64,000 bases of DNA from an uncultured Saprospiraceae bacterium (GTDB lineage: Bacteria; Bacteroidota; Bacteroidia; Chitinophagales; Saprospiraceae). The translations under genes were made by a program, and so were the position numbers. The first letter of the stretch is position 1. Every line of letters begins with the position of its first letter. This document shows positions 25,166 to 33,211 of the stretch, piece by piece. The notes beneath the pieces are model-generated. The model made no database searches and was not told where the DNA came from. It saw only the letters and a list, made by a program, of their open reading frames with translations. The stretch covers positions 1 through 64,000 of the forward strand of contig CALJOK010000045.1 of the NCBI GenBank assembly GCA_937981555.1, read 5' to 3'.

Positions 25166-25735
25166 TTAGTTGGGAAAAATATCCCGATACACCTTCTGTG
25201 CTTTGTGTTTGGCTCGTTTGATTTTCATCTTTATGGCACTTTCCGTTTTGTTTAGAATTTCTGCGATCTCCTTAATAGAGAGCTCATCTTGGTATTTCAT
25301 AAGTAGTACAGCTCGATCACCAGTTGGAATTTCTTCCAATACTTTTTTTAATCGAGAAACTTCCATTTCTAATAAAGCTGCGTCTTCTACTTCTTCAATG
25401 ATGTCTGGAGCATCATCTACTTCTTCAGAAAAAAGATTTTTCTCTTTTTTCCTTTTTCGAATGGTATCGATACAAAAATTATATGTAATCGAATAAACCC
25501 ATGTCGAAAATTTAGACCGTCCACTAAATTTAGAAAGGTTAAGAAAGATTTTTGTAAAAATCTCTTGGGTTGCGTCTTTGGCTCGTGCGTCATTTTTCAA
25601 CATGAAAATGCACTTGCTATATACCTTACTCGAGTACCTTTGGTAAAGTATACTAAAATAGTCAGGTCGTTGAGTTTTGATAAACAACTCGACTAATTCA
25701 AAGTCTTCCAATTTTATTTTCCCTTGTGTTGCCAA
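25166..25735 (-). CDS. ECF-type RNA polymerase sigma factor
   Basis: The protein has 189 residues. Region 2 (about 25-95) includes 'DATQEIFTKIFLNLSKF' and 'FSTWVYSITYNFCIDTIRKR', the -10 recognition helices. Region 4 (about 130-185) includes 'LLMKYQDELSIKEIAEIL' and 'TESAIKMKIKRAKHKAQKVY', a helix-turn-helix. The linker between them is acidic. It belongs to the sigma-70 ECF group. No classic anti-sigma gene follows; instead a 79-residue unknown is cotranscribed. Divergent from the M28 peptidase gene. Confidence 0.92.
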   Translation of the reverse strand: MATQGKIKLEDFELVELFIKTQRPDYFSILYQRYSSKVYSKCIFMLKNDARAKDATQEIFTKIFLNLSKFSGRSKFSTWVYSITYNFCIDTIRKRKKEKNLFSEEVDDAPDIIEEVEDAALLEMEVSRLKKVLEEIPTGDRAVLLMKYQDELSIKEIAEILNKTESAIKMKIKRAKHKAQKVYRDIFPN

Positions 25736-26041
25736 TGGGTATTGAAATATAGTGTTTGGCGAAAAAACTATTAAAGAACAGTTTCTTCTAAAAAATTTTC
25801 AAACAGTCTTTTCTGTCTTCGCTGTTAAGACGACGTTAAAATTGAAAAGACACATTTTTATCGTCGCAAATGTAATGAATCCTCAGAAATTAACTGTTGT
25901 TTTCTGTTTTTTTACACATGATGAAAAGGTGAAATACTTTATTTACAAGGGATTAGGCTGATTTATCTTGTTTTTTAAATATTTTTAGCCTTCTAATTTT
26001 TTTTTAAAAAAGTCGTAAAATTTTTCAAAACATCAATTTTT
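25736..26041. other. 306-bp divergent intergenic region
   Basis: This stretch lies between the leftward sigma factor and the rightward M28 peptidase and must carry both promoters. The 69-codon ORF in it lacks any recognisable protein character and is treated as spurious. No distinct repeat or hairpin was seen. Confidence 0.4.
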
Positions 26042-27442
26042 ATGAAAAAAATATTTTTTCTAATTCCATTCTGTTTAGTTTTTTTCCAAAATATTAATCT
26101 CGCTCAGAAACCTGCCAAAGGTGATGAAGATGCTTTTTTTATTAAAAAGATATACAATACCGCATTGACTCAAGGACAATGTTATCCTTGGTTGACTCAT
26201 TTGACGACCAAAATTGGAGGTCGTTTGGCTGGTTCTCCACAAGCAGCAGCAGCGGTGGAATACACGAAACAAATGTTAGATACGTTGAATCTGGATTCCG
26301 TTTGGTTAGAACCGGTGATGGTGCCGCATTGGGTGCGAGGAGAGAAAGAACAAGTAAGGATTGTCAATTCAGGAGTCATTGGATCGATGGATTTGAATGC
26401 ACTTGCTTTGGGAAACTCAATTGGAACAGGAACTGATGGAGTTACTGCGGAAGTGATTGAAGTGAGAAGCTTAGATGAAGTGGAGCAATTAGGGAATGCA
26501 AAAATTAAAGGTAAAATAGTTTTTTATAATCGCCCTATGGATCCTACTCAACTGCGAACATTTAATGCATATGGTGGAGCTGTTGACCAGCGAGGAAGTG
26601 GACCTTCGAAGGCTGCAGAATATGGAGCTGTAGCAGTATTGGTTCGTTCGATGACAACGAGATTGGATGATATTCCGCACACAGGAGCTTTAGGGTATAA
26701 AGATGGAATTAAGAAAATACCTGCGGTAGCTATTTCTACTAATGATGCAGAAGTGTTAAGTCGAGTTTTGAAAAAAGAAAAGACACATGTTTATATCAGA
26801 ACAACTTGTGAAATGTTAGCAGATAAATTATCCTATAATGTGATTGGAGAAATAAAAGGAAGTGAAAAGCCGGATGAAATTATTTTAGTTGGAGGACATT
26901 TGGATTCTTGGGATGTGGGGAGTGGTGCGCATGATGATGGAGCAGGATGTGTGCATTCGATGGATGTTTTACAAATTTTAAAAAGATTAAATTATAAACC
27001 AAAAAGAACAATCCGATGTGTGCTATTTATGAATGAAGAAAATGGATTGGCAGGAGGAAAAGCTTATGCTAAAGCATCGAATGAAAGAGGTGAATATCAC
27101 CTTGCTGCTATCGAATCTGATGCAGGAGGGTTTACACCAAGAGGTTTCTCATCGACGGCGCACCCAGATGTTTTTAAACCAAAATTTAAAAAGATGACAG
27201 AATGGTTACCTTTGTTGGAACCGTATGGATTGGAGTTTAGAACTGGTGGTTCAGGTGCAGATATCACTCCACTCAAGAGTCAGAAAGGATTGTTGATTGG
27301 ATTTCGTCCTGACTCACAAAGATACTTTGATTATCATCATACGGCGATTGATACGATAGATGCCGTGAATAAAAGAGAGTTAGAATTAGGTGCAGCGAGT
27401 ATCACGAGTTTGTTGTATTTGATTGATAAATATGGATTGTAG
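26042..27442 (+). CDS. M28 family metallopeptidase (carboxypeptidase Q-like)
   Basis: The protein has 466 residues with signal peptide 'MKKIFFLIPFCLVFFQNINLAQ'. A PA-type insert lies at about 120-250. The di-zinc catalytic domain shows every ligand region: 'LVGGHLDSWDVG' (His and catalytic Asp), 'GAHDDGAGC' (bridging Asp), 'FMNEENGLAG' (Glu-Glu pair), 'ESDAGGF' (Asp) and 'YHHTAIDT' (His). This layout is that of M28B aminopeptidase/carboxypeptidase Q enzymes. It is an exported exopeptidase, probably periplasmic since no sorting tail is seen. It lies 37 nt ahead of hpt. Confidence 0.9.
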   Translation: MKKIFFLIPFCLVFFQNINLAQKPAKGDEDAFFIKKIYNTALTQGQCYPWLTHLTTKIGGRLAGSPQAAAAVEYTKQMLDTLNLDSVWLEPVMVPHWVRGEKEQVRIVNSGVIGSMDLNALALGNSIGTGTDGVTAEVIEVRSLDEVEQLGNAKIKGKIVFYNRPMDPTQLRTFNAYGGAVDQRGSGPSKAAEYGAVAVLVRSMTTRLDDIPHTGALGYKDGIKKIPAVAISTNDAEVLSRVLKKEKTHVYIRTTCEMLADKLSYNVIGEIKGSEKPDEIILVGGHLDSWDVGSGAHDDGAGCVHSMDVLQILKRLNYKPKRTIRCVLFMNEENGLAGGKAYAKASNERGEYHLAAIESDAGGFTPRGFSSTAHPDVFKPKFKKMTEWLPLLEPYGLEFRTGGSGADITPLKSQKGLLIGFRPDSQRYFDYHHTAIDTIDAVNKRELELGAASITSLLYLIDKYGL

Positions 27443-27479
27443 TTTGACGCTTTTTTTTGAAAAATACTAAAACGAAATA

Positions 27480-28022
27480 ATGACAGAACCACAAATAGTA
27501 AAAGCTCATGATCTTACCTTCCAACTCATGATGTCCGAGGAAAAAGTCTTAGCGCGAGTTGAAGAAATGGGAAAAGAACTTAAGGAGAAATACCAGGATA
27601 AGAATCCGATTTTTTTAGGCGTACTAAATGGAGCATTTATTTTTATGGCAGATTTGGCGAGAGCATTTGAAGAGCAATGTGAAGTTTCGTTTATTAAACT
27701 CTCCTCTTATTCTGGTTTGGAGTCAAGAGGTGAGGTTGCAACTGTAATTGGACTAACTACTGATGTCGAAGATCGTCATGTTATTGTGGTCGAAGATATT
27801 ATTGATACAGGAAAAACGATGCATGATTTTTTACCTATCTTGAGAAAAATGAATCCTGCTTCAGTAGCATTTGCTACATTCTTATTGAAACCAGATGCCA
27901 TCAAATATGAGTTTCCGATAGATTATATTGGCTTTGAAATTCCTAACAAATTTGTCATTGGATATGGGTTGGATTATAATGAAGCAGCGAGAAATTTACG
28001 AGGGATTTATCAATTGAAGTAA
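27480..28022 (+). CDS. hpt: hypoxanthine phosphoribosyltransferase
   Basis: The protein has 180 residues, the usual length. It shows 'FLGVLNGAFIFMADLARAF' (the PPi-loop region), 'SFIKLSSYSGLESRGEV', and the PRPP-binding motif 'VIVVEDIIDTGKTM'. 'DYIGFEIPNKFVIGYGLDYNE' near the C-terminus is typical of hypoxanthine/guanine enzymes. It converts hypoxanthine, and probably guanine, with PRPP to the nucleotide for purine salvage. It is followed after 14 nt by a hydrolase gene, suggesting cotranscription. Confidence 0.95.
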   Translation: MTEPQIVKAHDLTFQLMMSEEKVLARVEEMGKELKEKYQDKNPIFLGVLNGAFIFMADLARAFEEQCEVSFIKLSSYSGLESRGEVATVIGLTTDVEDRHVIVVEDIIDTGKTMHDFLPILRKMNPASVAFATFLLKPDAIKYEFPIDYIGFEIPNKFVIGYGLDYNEAARNLRGIYQLK

Positions 28023-28036
28023 TTCATAAAAAGAAG

Positions 28037-28879
28037 ATGGCAGATTGGCTCAACATATTTTTATACATCAGCGGTGCATACATTTTGCTATGCCTCATTT
28101 TCTATTTTTTGCAAGACTACTTTTTTTTCCGACCTGAAATTTTACCTCGACATTTTACTTACCAATATGTTTTTCCATTTGAAGAAGTCAATTTCGACAT
28201 GGAAGATGGTGGCTTTATAAATGGGATTCATTTTAAAGTACCCAACTCAAAGGGAGTGATTTATTATTTCAAAGGTAACTCACGAAGCATCAAAGGATGG
28301 GGGAAATTTGCTCGAGATTTTGTGAGTAAAGGCTATGATTTTTTTATGGTGGATTATCGAGGTTTTGGAAAAAGCTCTGGAAAGCGAACCGAATCAATTT
28401 TATATAATGATGGGCAACATGTTTACAAATGGCTCACCACACAATATGATGAAGAAAAAATAATCATTTACGGCAGATCGCTAGGAAGTGGAATTGCCAC
28501 GCGAATTGCTTCATGGAATGATCCGAAAATGTTGATACTGGATTCCCCTTATCATAGTTTTTTAGCACAGATAAAACGTTATGGATTTGTATTACCAATC
28601 CATTGGTTATTAAAGTATCATATCCGAACAGATCATTTTATCAAAAAAGTTACCTGCCCTATTTTTTTTCTTCATGGAAAAAAAGATCGCTTGATTCCAT
28701 TTAGTCATAGTGAAAAATTACAAAAAATCGTTCCCAAGCGTAGTCATCTATTCTCTATTGATAAGGCTCATCATAATAATCTACCGCAATTTTCAGAGTA
28801 TCACGATTTTTTGTATGATATATTGAATGATGACGATTTTTTCGAGCACTATTTTAATCAAATCCCCAAGTCAATTTAA
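28037..28879 (+). CDS. membrane-anchored alpha/beta hydrolase (Bem46/ABHD13-like)
   Basis: The protein has 280 residues. One N-terminal membrane helix (about 5-27, 'IFLYISGAYILLCLIFYFLQ') precedes an alpha/beta-hydrolase core. Core motifs are the strand 'MVDYRGFGKSSGK', the nucleophile elbow 'GRSLGSGIA' with S148, 'LHGKKDRLIP' (acid Asp) and 'AHHNNLPQF' (catalytic His). The layout matches the Bem46/ABHD13 group of serine hydrolases. The substrate is unknown. It is probably cotranscribed with hpt. Confidence 0.85.
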   Translation: MADWLNIFLYISGAYILLCLIFYFLQDYFFFRPEILPRHFTYQYVFPFEEVNFDMEDGGFINGIHFKVPNSKGVIYYFKGNSRSIKGWGKFARDFVSKGYDFFMVDYRGFGKSSGKRTESILYNDGQHVYKWLTTQYDEEKIIIYGRSLGSGIATRIASWNDPKMLILDSPYHSFLAQIKRYGFVLPIHWLLKYHIRTDHFIKKVTCPIFFLHGKKDRLIPFSHSEKLQKIVPKRSHLFSIDKAHHNNLPQFSEYHDFLYDILNDDDFFEHYFNQIPKSI

Positions 28880-28935
28880 TCTCATTTATTTCAAAAAATA
28901 ATATCCTATAACTTTACTAAATGGTAAAAATGTTA

Positions 28936-28943
28936 TACTTTTG
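28936..28943 (+). promoter_or_regulatory. -7 promoter box for tRNA-Gln
   Basis: TACTTTTG matches the Bacteroidota sigma-A -7 consensus TAnnTTTG and lies 17 nt before the mature tRNA 5' end. The -33 element is not clear. Confidence 0.55.
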
Positions 28944-28960
28944 CGTCGCTTTCTAAAGCA

Positions 28961-29031
28961 TGACCTATGGTGTAATGGTAACACTACGGTTTTTGGTATC
29001 GTCATTCTAGGTTCGAGTCCTAGTAGGTCAA
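28961..29031 (+). tRNA. tRNA-Gln (anticodon TTG)
   Basis: The acceptor stem TGACCTA/TAGGTCA pairs fully. The D arm is GTGT-AATGGTA-ACAC. The anticodon arm ACGGT-TTTTGGT-ATCGT carries TTG at positions 34-36, and the T arm is CTAGG-TTCGAGT-CCTAG. The discriminator is A at 29031 and CCA is not encoded. Length is 71 nt. Confidence 0.95.
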
Positions 29032-29032
29032 C

Positions 29033-29070
29033 AAAAAAAGGTCACTCATTCATTTGAGTGGCCTTTTTTG
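29033..29070 (+). terminator. terminator after tRNA-Gln
   Basis: AAAAAAGGTCACTCA pairs with TGAGTGGCCTTTTTT with one G-T wobble and has a 6-nt loop and a T-tract. Confidence 0.8.
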
Positions 29071-29232
29071 TTTTACATCCTGTTTATATTTCTTCCTATT
29101 TTTAATAAAGCTCCATTTTCTAATTATATTGGGAATGAAATTCTAAGAACCAAATTAACCCCCAATCAGAAAATCCAATCCTTTAAATAAAACCTAAAGA
29201 ATAGATTTACTGAAACAAGCGCACCAAAGAAA

Positions 29233-29466
29233 ATGAGAAAACTATTTTTTCTCCGAACCTTACAAACCCTACTAGGCTTTTGTGTATTCACACAGAAGAT
29301 CCAATTTCAAATTTATAATACAAAAGATCATTTTACTGGGAATAACTTTTGGACCTTGAAAAATCATTCAGATTTTGAGGTTCCAAAAGATAGGATATAT
29401 TCATTTAAGGAAGAATCGAATGAAAAATTCTATCTCCAAAATTCTAAATTCTTAGCACTTAAATAA
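29233..29466 (+). CDS. uncertain small ORF in a decayed region
   Basis: This is a 77-codon ORF with a hydrophobic N-terminus ('LFFLRTLQTLLGFCVFTQK') and no recognised domain. It lies between the tRNA terminator and a pseudogene, so it may be another remnant rather than a working gene. It is followed by a CTTAAATTAAAT leader like the one before the intact sensor gene at 30198. Confidence 0.2.
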   Translation: MRKLFFLRTLQTLLGFCVFTQKIQFQIYNTKDHFTGNNFWTLKNHSDFEVPKDRIYSFKEESNEKFYLQNSKFLALK

Positions 29467-29488
29467 CTTAAATTAAATTCTAATTTTA

Positions 29489-29904
29489 ATGCGTTCTTGG
29501 ATACAAAAGTTTTTGATGATTTTATTTATTTTGTTATTTACTGTAGAGAGTAAAAGTCAACAGTTACCTTCTAATAATGCGCTAACCTCTCCTTCCATTG
29601 ATACAAGTGCAATTTTAAAAACCAATTGGGCACAGATCAATCAGCATTATCAGAATGGTGATTCTTCATTTGCAAATAAGATTTTAGTTGATCACCAAAA
29701 ACTTTCCTCTGCATATGGTTTTCGTTTTGAAAAAAAAAAAATAAGCAACGATTAAAATTTTCTTACCATCAACTTTTTGATGAGTTATCCATTTTAGAAG
29801 ATAAAACTGGAATCTTAAGCATTGAGGAATTTAAAGATGTATCTCATTTCTCAAAAGTATTCCAGACTTAATTTGGATACCTACCTAGTAAGACCAAAGA
29901 ATAG
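29489..29904 (+). pseudogene. decayed exported protein with AraC-domain tail
   Basis: An 88-codon ORF with a signal peptide ('FILLFTVESKSQQ') runs into a 12-A homopolymer at 29730-29741. A shift to another frame there continues as 'KQRLKFSYHQLFDELSILED...' and reaches 'EEFKDVSHFSKVFQT', a stop, then 'FGYLPSKTKE' and a stop. The last part matches the C-terminus of the AraC domains of both neighbouring sensor proteins ('GFKDVSHFSKSFQ', 'EFGYLPS'). It also shares the upstream CTTAAATTAAAT leader with the gene at 30198. I read it as a third, deleted and frameshifted member of the sensor family. Confidence 0.65.
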
Positions 29905-30197
29905 TTTAAATAAATATTGTAAAATTAATATTTTTTATAATTTAAAGCTTCCATTCAAATTCCTGCACAAAACTTCTTTATCTAAACTTCTCCAAAAGAT
30001 GATTTTTCTAAAGTTTTCGTTTTTTTGTTTTGTCTATTTTTCAAAAAAATAAAAAGACATTTCATTAGAAATCTCTTTTGGAGTCATCCTTCTTAAAATT
30101 AAACTTCATTTCTTTTACGCCTCTTTTTTTCTTTAAAATTTTATTCTACCATCTTCAGATTGAAGGTGTATCAAAAACTTAAATTAAATAACTCCAA

Positions 30198-33137
30198 ATG
30201 AAAAATCTAAAATTCCTTGTTGTCAACATACTATTATGTTTGACCATTTCCCAAAATTCCTTTAGTCAAACCAACCTAGATTCCCTATGGAGAATTTGGG
30301 AAGATGAATCGCAACATGATACGCTCAGATTAGAAGCAATGTCTACATGGATTTCTGATGCTCATCTTCATAGTCAACCAGATAGTGCAATACATTTTGC
30401 TGAAGTACAATATGATTTTGCCAATAGCAACAGTCAGGATAAATGGAAAATGATTGCTTTATCAACAAAAGGCCAAGCATATTATGTGAAAGCGGATTTC
30501 TATAATGCAAAAGATTATACAGAGCAATCATTAGTATTGGCCGAGAAAATAGGTGATGATTCAGGCATTGCTAATACAAATAATACTTTAGGGTTAATTT
30601 ATCAAAGTCAAAATGATTACGAGAAGGCAATAGAATTTTTCACAAAGAGTCTAGAACTATATGAACACATGCCAGAAAGTGATGATCGCTCTGGAGGAAT
30701 GGGATCAGCTTTAACCAATTTAGGAGTCATATATTATAATCTGGATGATCCCGATCAAGCTATGAATTTTTATACTCGCTCATTGAAATTACAGACATCT
30801 GCTAATGATAAAAGAAATATGGCCAATACCATAAGTAACATGGGGATGGTGTATGCCTATCAAGGTTACCATGAAAAAGAACTAGAATATAATAACCGAG
30901 CATACGCTCTTCATAAAGAAGTAGGTAACCTTAATAGCGCGTGTAGAACTTTAATGAACATTGGAAATAGTCATGCCTTTCGAGGTGATTTTGAGAAAGC
31001 ACTTCTAACCTTTGAAGAGACTTTGGACTTGGCAACAACATTAGGAAACCCTGATATGATTTCGAAATCAAAACTAGCGTTAGGGCAAGTTTACTTATCA
31101 CTCAATCAAATTAACAAATCTCTCTCTTATAAAAAAGAAGCATTGGAGATAGCACAAGAGAGTGGAAATCTTATTCCCGTACTAGAAGCAGCAGGAAGTC
31201 TTAGTGGCCTTTATCAATCTCAAGGAGATTATAAAAATGCTTTAGAATATTTTCAGCTTTATATCCTTTCTAGAGATTCTTTGAATAACTCAGAAAATAG
31301 AAGAGCCTTGGTTCGGCAAGAGTATCAATATAATTATGATAAAAAGGTATTAGCTGATAGTATAGAATTTGCACAGAAAGAAACGATTACCAATCTTCAA
31401 CTCGAAAAAAATGAAGCGACTTTATCTCAACAACGATTGGCTCTTATTGCTACCATTTTAGGTCTTTTATTGTTGGGGGCATTAGCCTACTTTTTTTATC
31501 AAAGCAAAAAACGTCAAGAAGCGGAAGCGAATCGAGTTAAGGAATTGGATGCTTTCAAGTCGACTTTTTATACCAATATCACACATGAGTTTCGAACGCC
31601 ACTTACTGTTATTTTAGGAATGGCAAAACAAATTGAAGAAAGGCCTCAGCAATATTTAGACGAGGGCATTAAATTGATTAAAAGAAATGGAAAAAATCTC
31701 TTAGGTCAAATCAATCAAATCTTAGATCTCTCAAAATTGGAAACGAATTCCTTACAGTTGAATATCATTCAAGGTGATGTCATAGAATTTCTCCGTTATT
31801 CTACAGAAGCATTTCAAAGTTATGCGAATGGACAAAATCTTTCTTTACGATTTTTTTCTCCTGTGGAAAAACTTCAAATGGATTATGATCCTGATACAAT
31901 TCAAAACATCATGTCAAATTTGATTTCGAATGCCATGAAATTTACTCCAAGTGGAGGAGATGTAAAAGTATTGTTGGAGAACGATGACGAACAATTAATA
32001 ATTAAGGTTCAAGATTCAGGAGTAGGTATTTCTGAAAAAGATTTACCTCATATCTTTGATCGATTTTACCAAGTAGAAAATTTGAATGGATCAGAAGTCT
32101 ATGGTACAGGTGTCGGGTTGGCATATGTTCAAGAATTGGTAAAAGTAATTGAGGGAAATATTTCAGTAAAAAGTGAGGTAGGAAAAGGAACAACTTTTAT
32201 AGTGAATTTACCAATTAAAAGAAAAGCAGCAATTGCTGAAAATGGAATAAGTAAAGTAGAAACTCAAACTTGGAAACCAATCCAAAAAAGAGTAGATGTA
32301 GTTGGTGATACCAAGATCAGTTCCTCAAAAATTGATTCCACTTTAAATACAAATGAAAATCTCCCAAACTTATTAATCATTGAAGATAATGCCGATGTAG
32401 TTATTTATTTAAAAAGTTGTCTGAGTGATTTATATCAAATCGAAGTTGCTTACAATGGAAAAATAGGAATTGAAAAAGCCCTTGAAACCATTCCCGATTT
32501 AATCATCAGCGATGTGATGATGCCAGAGAAAGATGGATTTGAAGTTTGTGATGTTTTGAAAAATGACGAAAAAACAAGTCATATTCCTTTGATACTTTTG
32601 ACTGCCAAAGCTGATTCTTCTTCCAAAATTGTAGGACTAAAACGAGGTGCTGACGCTTACCTTTCCAAACCTTTTGACAAAGAAGAATTACTCGTTCGAT
32701 TAGAAATGTTGGTAGAGCGGCAAAAAAAAATGGTTACCTATTTTTCTCAAAAAAATCAAACGAATGGAAAACTACAAACGATCATCGAGGTAGAAGAAGC
32801 GATTCAGATTGAAGACATTTTTATCCAAAAAGTAAAAACGATCATCGAAGAGAATTATTCTGATGAAGGTTTTGCGCTACCTCAACTCTGTCAAAAAATA
32901 GGGATGAGCCGTTCGCAATTATTTCGAAAAATGAAAGCCTTGATAAATACTTCTCCTTCGGATTTTATTCGAACATATCGTTTGGAAAAAGCAAAAGCAT
33001 TGTTAGAAACTACAGAGATGAATGTTTCGGAAGTCTCATGGGAAGTTGGATTTAAGGATGTTTCTCATTTTTCAAAATCATTTCAAAATGCATTTGGACA
33101 TCTTCCAAGTCAAGAATCAAAAAGTAACCTTAAATAA
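30198..33137 (+). CDS. hybrid two-component system: TPR sensor, kinase, receiver, AraC domain
   Basis: The protein has 979 residues. A signal peptide (to about 24, 'SQNSFSQ') precedes a periplasmic array of tetratricopeptide repeats (about 45-370, e.g. 'TNNTLGLIYQSQNDYEKAIE'). A coiled coil and TM helix (about 413-433) lead to HisKA with H463 in 'NITHEFRTPLT', a HATPase ('NLISNAMKF', 'VGISEKDL', 'GTGVGLAYV'), a receiver with D772 in 'LIISDVMMPEKDG', and a C-terminal AraC DNA-binding domain. Sensing, phosphotransfer and transcription are thus in one chain. From the kinase on, it is a close paralogue of the next gene. The signal and targets are unknown. Confidence 0.92.
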   Translation: MKNLKFLVVNILLCLTISQNSFSQTNLDSLWRIWEDESQHDTLRLEAMSTWISDAHLHSQPDSAIHFAEVQYDFANSNSQDKWKMIALSTKGQAYYVKADFYNAKDYTEQSLVLAEKIGDDSGIANTNNTLGLIYQSQNDYEKAIEFFTKSLELYEHMPESDDRSGGMGSALTNLGVIYYNLDDPDQAMNFYTRSLKLQTSANDKRNMANTISNMGMVYAYQGYHEKELEYNNRAYALHKEVGNLNSACRTLMNIGNSHAFRGDFEKALLTFEETLDLATTLGNPDMISKSKLALGQVYLSLNQINKSLSYKKEALEIAQESGNLIPVLEAAGSLSGLYQSQGDYKNALEYFQLYILSRDSLNNSENRRALVRQEYQYNYDKKVLADSIEFAQKETITNLQLEKNEATLSQQRLALIATILGLLLLGALAYFFYQSKKRQEAEANRVKELDAFKSTFYTNITHEFRTPLTVILGMAKQIEERPQQYLDEGIKLIKRNGKNLLGQINQILDLSKLETNSLQLNIIQGDVIEFLRYSTEAFQSYANGQNLSLRFFSPVEKLQMDYDPDTIQNIMSNLISNAMKFTPSGGDVKVLLENDDEQLIIKVQDSGVGISEKDLPHIFDRFYQVENLNGSEVYGTGVGLAYVQELVKVIEGNISVKSEVGKGTTFIVNLPIKRKAAIAENGISKVETQTWKPIQKRVDVVGDTKISSSKIDSTLNTNENLPNLLIIEDNADVVIYLKSCLSDLYQIEVAYNGKIGIEKALETIPDLIISDVMMPEKDGFEVCDVLKNDEKTSHIPLILLTAKADSSSKIVGLKRGADAYLSKPFDKEELLVRLEMLVERQKKMVTYFSQKNQTNGKLQTIIEVEEAIQIEDIFIQKVKTIIEENYSDEGFALPQLCQKIGMSRSQLFRKMKALINTSPSDFIRTYRLEKAKALLETTEMNVSEVSWEVGFKDVSHFSKSFQNAFGHLPSQESKSNLK

Positions 33138-33211
33138 ATAGACACTTTTATGTAGAAAAGCAGCATGAAAAAAAAACTGCCCTTTAATTTTAAAACCCCA
33201 AATTAACTTAA

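Noticed and set aside
25752-25961. 69-codon ORF between the sigma factor and the M28 peptidase
   Set aside because: It lies in the divergent promoter region, has no recognisable domain and is best explained as chance in AT-rich DNA.
29822-30052. 76-codon ORF after the pseudogene
   Set aside because: It reads the AraC-tail remnant in the wrong frame and then runs into Phe/Lys-rich AT-biased sequence. It has no protein-like character.
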